From Cenococcum geophilum 1.58 (taxonomy: Eukaryota > Ascomycota > Dothideomycetes > Gloniales > Gloniaceae), in NCBI GenBank assembly GCA_001692895.1, contig KV748199.1, positions 620,001 through 684,000 of the forward strand: a stretch of 64,000 bases of DNA. Direction: 5' to 3'. A program made the translations under genes and the position numbers. Shown here one piece after another: positions 60,023-64,000 of this stretch (its first letter is position 1; each line of letters starts with the position of its first letter). The notes beneath the pieces are model-generated. The model saw only the letters and a program-made list of their open reading frames with translations, was not told the origin of the DNA and made no database searches.

Positions 60023-63000
60023 TCACAGGTACAGTGATTGTGCAGCCACGAGGTCTCTCCTAACCATACCCAATGCAGTTGTGAATTTCTTCTCCAGATC
60101 TTCACTACCCATGACCTTAGAAGCCTGTGCAATTTGCCGAAGTAGCTCTTCAAGTCTTCTGAACAACCGTATCAGACTTCCTTCGTAAACGTCGGTCATT
60201 TTACTAGAGAAGAAACTTAGCTCATTGGGCATATTAATAAGTGGTGGGGCATATATTTACCATATTTGGGCAAATGAAGCGCCCTTTGACCAGGCGTAAA
60301 CAACCTCCATAAGCTGGTGCTTAAAAGTCTGAAGATATTCTTCTTCATTAACAGGCAGCTTACTCTCTTGGGAGATTTTGGCGATTATGCGGGCCTGGGC
60401 TTGGATTTCTCTAAAAGGCTTCGCTAACTCCTCTTTCAAAGCCGGGGTCTCCTGGCTTTTCTCTTCGAATATGAAACAACTCAGGCACGCCGCGCACTGT
60501 TCAGGAGTGAGTTCGTTAAAGAACCCATTGAACAGGAGTTCGCTTAAAACGAGCTCATCGCCAGTGCTAATCTCACATGCTACTCTAGCCTTCAATTGTA
60601 CGACGTCAGCTTCATTAATGAATCCTAAACGACGTAACACGCGCTTCCGGCACTTGAGTTCATCGAGCTGCATTATTGAGAGCGCCTTAGCTATCTCTTT
60701 CTTCACATCCTTCATTTTGTCTGAAATGGCAACTTTAGTAGCGTATTGATTGTAAAGGTCCGGAAGTCGAGGAGAGTTGTGGAGTGGGTTTGAGAGAAGC
60801 CGTGATTCAAGCACTTCGATTTTCTATTGATGTCAATTACTAAGAAAGTCTGACTCTCCCGGTAGAACTCACTCTCAGAAGTTTCTTGAAAGAGTCATCA
60901 GTAATGCCCATGTTCTCAATAGGGTCTAATATGGCAATGCCATCGGGAAATCTCTTCTTGACCTCTTCCAATGCCTTGCGAACTCCATTCCTTTGCTCTA
61001 CGGATTTGAGTTCAGATGGTAAGAAGAGTCTAAGGTGACCAATGGAATCGATACAAGAGAGTAGTACTGGAATCACTTCCATCTTCCCCTTTTCTCCCGC
61101 AGCAGGAGGTCGAACTCCAGGAGGTAAGTCATGTGATGCTTGAGGAGCGAAATTGGTGTCATTAGCGACTTGTAGTAAAACATCGATGACGTACGATTGC
61201 TGAGGTGTGAGTTCTTCACCTTTGTTGGCCTTGCGGGGAGTAAAATTTACAACAGCGCCCCAACCGAAGTCGTAGTCCTTGTACCTTATCCTTACTAGAC
61301 GCCCTGCCTGCATAAACTGCAAACAATAGTTTGGGTGGGTGATGACATCTCGCATGTCTCTCGTATATGTATCCAATTGCCGTCGCAATTCATAATAATC
61401 TTTCACAGTCGCCTCGTCCGCGATCTCCATGCCAGCCTTCTCGATCTCAAGGTCACTAAGTTCTAAGAAGTACATGTTAGTGTCGTGGAATCAACGCAAA
61501 CCAACACATGCGTACCCTTCTCTAGACCGGAAACGCTGGCAGTATTCTGGAACTGATAGAAACATTGTTCGAGCATGAACTCTGGCGAAATACCCTCGAG
61601 TCTCATGAGATTTAAAATCATGTTGTAGCCCAGGTAAAATGCGGAGTTGAGCTTGTCTTGTTCACCACGAACGATCTCTTTAGCAACTGCAGGCTCCATC
61701 TTCTCATCAATCATCATAATCACAATGCCCCGTTCATCTAAACCTCTTCTCCCAGCGCGACCTGACATTTGAATAAATTCTGAGGGCGTAACCCAACGTT
61801 GAGAAACACCGTCAAACTTTCTGACGCTTGTGAAAACCACCGTCTTCGCAGGCATGTTAAGTCCAATAGAGAAAGTTTCCGTTGCGAATAAAACCTTGAT
61901 TAAGCCTTCCTGGAAAAGAATCTCGATTGTCTCTTTCAGAATTGGTAGCAGGCCTGAATGGTGAACACCGATCCCTCGCCGCAGCAATGGAAGCATGTTC
62001 CCAATTTGAGGTAAGTTTCGGTCTTCTTCTGAGAGCATCTCAATCGCACTACTGAAAACTTTAGCCACCATAGCCTTCTCAGAATCGTCGTTGAAGGCAA
62101 GCTGGCTCAGCGAAATAGCCAGATTCTCACACTCTCTCTTACTAAAGCTAAAAACAATAACAGGGTTGTAGTTCTTCATCATGATCATCTTGACGATCTT
62201 GTAAATGTCGGATGGTCCCTTATTGCCGCCTTTATTGAGCTTCTTATCCTTCCCCTTCCCTTTTCTCTTTGCCATAGCATCGACAGGATCATCGCCATGC
62301 TTATCGGCGATAGAAGACATGGCTTTTTGAAAATTTTCCTCTCGAAACATACCCTTCTCGTCGACGACCAAATGTATCCCGTCAGCACCCGCGGGAAAGA
62401 AATAGTGCTGTAACGGCGTAGGTCTGAAATCTGTGTAAACGACGTGACAGGGTTGCTTGTGGGTTTTCGTGATCCATTCTGCGAACTGCATGGCGTTGGG
62501 AATCGTGGCGGAAAGGAAAACATATCGAACTTTGTCTGGTAGCAGAATAATCGTCTCTTCCCATACAACTCCCCTAGCTATTGAGTTTTTTAGCATCGCC
62601 ACAATATATCCAGACCTCTGTACATACATTTATCACGTAAATAATGAACCTCATCAAATATAACCCAAGCAACCTCACGCATGATCTCAGAACCTCTGTA
62701 TAACATAGAGCGGAGAATCTATAAGGTGTCAGGTTCCCTTCAATCAAACGGGGCGAGAAGTCATACTTCAGTAGTCATCACTAAACAGGTCGCGGTGGGG
62801 TTTATCGTCACGTCTCCAGTCATAAGGCCAACATCGCCAAACTCGGCGGTAAACTCGCGGTATTTCTGATTGCTCAAAGCTTTGATTGGACTCGTGTATA
62901 TGACTCTTTGATTGTTCTTTAAACACTGTGCGATAGCATATTCGGCGACAACGGTTTTACCAGCGCTAGTATGTGCAGAGACAAGGACGCTTTCATCTCT

Positions 63001-63456
63001 CTCGATTGAGGCAATTGAAACCTGCTGAAAAGGGTCTAGGGTGAAAGGCCATGTCCGCGCTGGTTGTTGTGGTGGTTCGTGTTCTGAGATTGGGACATAA
63101 TCGTAGTCTGGCGGCAGGGCGACCTGATGCCTCACTTGATGGGAGAGGACTACTGCTACCCCATCTTGCTGACCCTGTAATCCAGCAGATGCAGCAACCT
63201 CTCTTGACTGTTCCGTTTCGAATGCATCTGTAACGACTAGCTCTGGCTCGACATCTCGCCTTTGGCGTTTCGCAATCTGCGCATCTCCACTTCCCTTGGA
63301 GTCCGGTAGAAAAGCCGGGATGTTAGGTACTGGCGCATCGGTGTGCGATACTGCTTTGACATCTCCATTAGCCTGACGTTTCTTACTCTTCTTCGGGTAT
63401 TTGAGCTCGGTTGGAGCCTGAGGATCGTCTTCGAAGACGTCGAATAGCTCGTCCAT
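60023..63456 (-). CDS. mtr4: Exosome/TRAMP RNA helicase Mtr4 (Dob1)
   Basis: Ski2-like DExH RNA helicase that unwinds and feeds RNA to the nuclear exosome, alone and in TRAMP, for rRNA/snoRNA processing and decay. Six exons: 63456-62767, 62718-62628, 62577-61516, 61462-60873, 60823-60261, 60203-60023; introns of 48, 50, 53, 49 and 57 nt with matching phases, total 1,058 residues, a normal length. Start [12 protein letters not shown] is typical. Helicase motifs in order: AHTSAGKT (motif I), [22 protein letters not shown] (motif II, exon 2), SATIPN (III), [14 protein letters not shown] (V), [10 protein letters not shown] (VI). Then the arch/KOW region ([20 protein letters not shown]) and the C-terminal DSHCT helical domain ([28 protein letters not shown]), ending [12 protein letters not shown]. 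All key residues are intact; no RIP. Divergent from cox8. Confidence 0.96.
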
Positions 63457-63775
63457 AGCACGGTTTGAGTGAAGGTAGGGTGGAGTGAGGGATCAATGTG
63501 CCCTAAGCAGCAGGTGTGCACGGCGTGGAATTTCTTTGAGAAGAGCTCATCTGGTTATGAAAATCAATCGAGGTTCCAGGAAAGCGCAAACAGGACAAAC
63601 AGCTTGGCGTGGCAGAAGTAGAACTGGGAAGCTTCCACGGAATCGCATCACGCAACCAAACCGACTCCTGGTCCCAATCCAGCTCAATTACTCGACTCTC
63701 ACTCTGCAATTGCGCTCACTCTTCGCAAATGTCCGTTATATCTCCCACCCATGCCGAAAAATCTAATGTGTCTAG
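63457..63775. promoter_or_regulatory. Divergent promoter region mtr4 / cox8
   Basis: 319 bp separate the start codons of mtr4 (leftward) and cox8 (rightward). No clear TATA box. An upstream ATG at 63751 is out of frame with cox8 and overlaps its start; it matters only if the transcript begins before it. Confidence 0.5.
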
Positions 63776-64000
63776 ATGCTCCCCCGGTCTACTTTCCGCG
63801 CATCTACAACCGCTGCCCTTGTTGCCCGTCGCGGCTTCCAGTCAACCCGCGCCCAACTATCTAGTCCTTACCACTACCCTGAGGGCCCGCGAAGCAACAT
63901 CCCGTTCAACCCTTTGACAAAGTGGTTTGCACTAAGATACTGGTCCTTCATGGGTATGATTTAGGGTCCAATTTAGCCCATGCTTTGCTAATCATTTGTG
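63776..64000 (+). CDS. cox8: Cytochrome c oxidase subunit 8 (VIIc type), first exon; partial
   Basis: Small nuclear-encoded subunit of mitochondrial complex IV. The start ATG at 63776 gives an Arg/Ser/Thr-rich presequence (MLPRSTFRASTTAALVARRG, then FQSTRA), a good mitochondrial targeting signal. The conserved SSPYHYPEGPRSNIPFNP and LTKWFALRYWSFM follow; the latter begins the single membrane helix. Coding runs to 63953, where ATGG|GTATGA is a donor in phase 1. The intron extends to the window edge; GCTAATC near 63984 could be its branch site, so the acceptor should lie just beyond. The remaining 20-30 residues (rest of the helix and matrix tail) are outside the window. Family assignment is by memory of fungal subunit VIIc proteins. 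Confidence 0.82.

Overview
The window comes from a filamentous ascomycete (Pezizomycotina). The genes have short introns (about 40-60 nt) with CTAAC/CTGAC-type branch points, and their proteins are typical of that group (Mtr4, Sts1/Cut8, a DUF7918-type protein, Cox8). A placement in Leotiomycetes is a guess from protein flavour only. No tool was run: alignments, target-site duplications (TSDs) and intron joins were made by eye.

From 1 to about 56,045 the window is a transposon graveyard. Almost every reading frame is broken by TAA/TAG where CAA, CAG or TGG is expected. CpA/TpG is depleted in favour of TpA, the footprint of repeat-induced point mutation (RIP). The layers can be untangled by TSDs. 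A minus-strand Gypsy copy (A, 416-1618 plus 18481-23568) is split by plus-strand Gypsy element B (1619-18480, TSD CTAGG). B is in turn split by a younger complete copy of the A family (A', 3761-10529, TSD CCTAG). B also holds a TA-flanked inverted-repeat element packed with minisatellites (13393-15525) and a 1,024-bp insert flanked by 15-bp repeats (17280-18303). Outer A lies in a LINE (23569-27408), which abuts a third A-family copy (27411-29902). A copia remnant (29903-30426 plus 38412-38611) is split by complete Gypsy element C (30427-38406, TSD CTTAG). A Helitron Rep-helicase (about 39180-40391 plus 49624-53330) is split by complete Gypsy element D (40392-49618, TSD CCTAT). D hosts a Tc1/mariner copy (44763-46218) and a small gag-only LTR element E (46697-48336, TSD ATATA). 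A Gypsy pol fragment carrying a solo LTR (54178-54387, TSD AATAG) closes the block.

At about 56,046 the sequence switches abruptly to ordinary, unmutated DNA. Three minus-strand genes follow: a DUF7918-type gene with a 67-bp tandem duplication (56560-57782), the nuclear proteasome tether sts1 (58439-59455) and the exosome/TRAMP helicase mtr4 (60023-63456). The mitochondrial cytochrome oxidase subunit gene cox8 is divergent from mtr4 and runs off the right edge. These are separate housekeeping genes, not a pathway cluster. I see no tRNA, rRNA, CRISPR or biosynthetic cluster.
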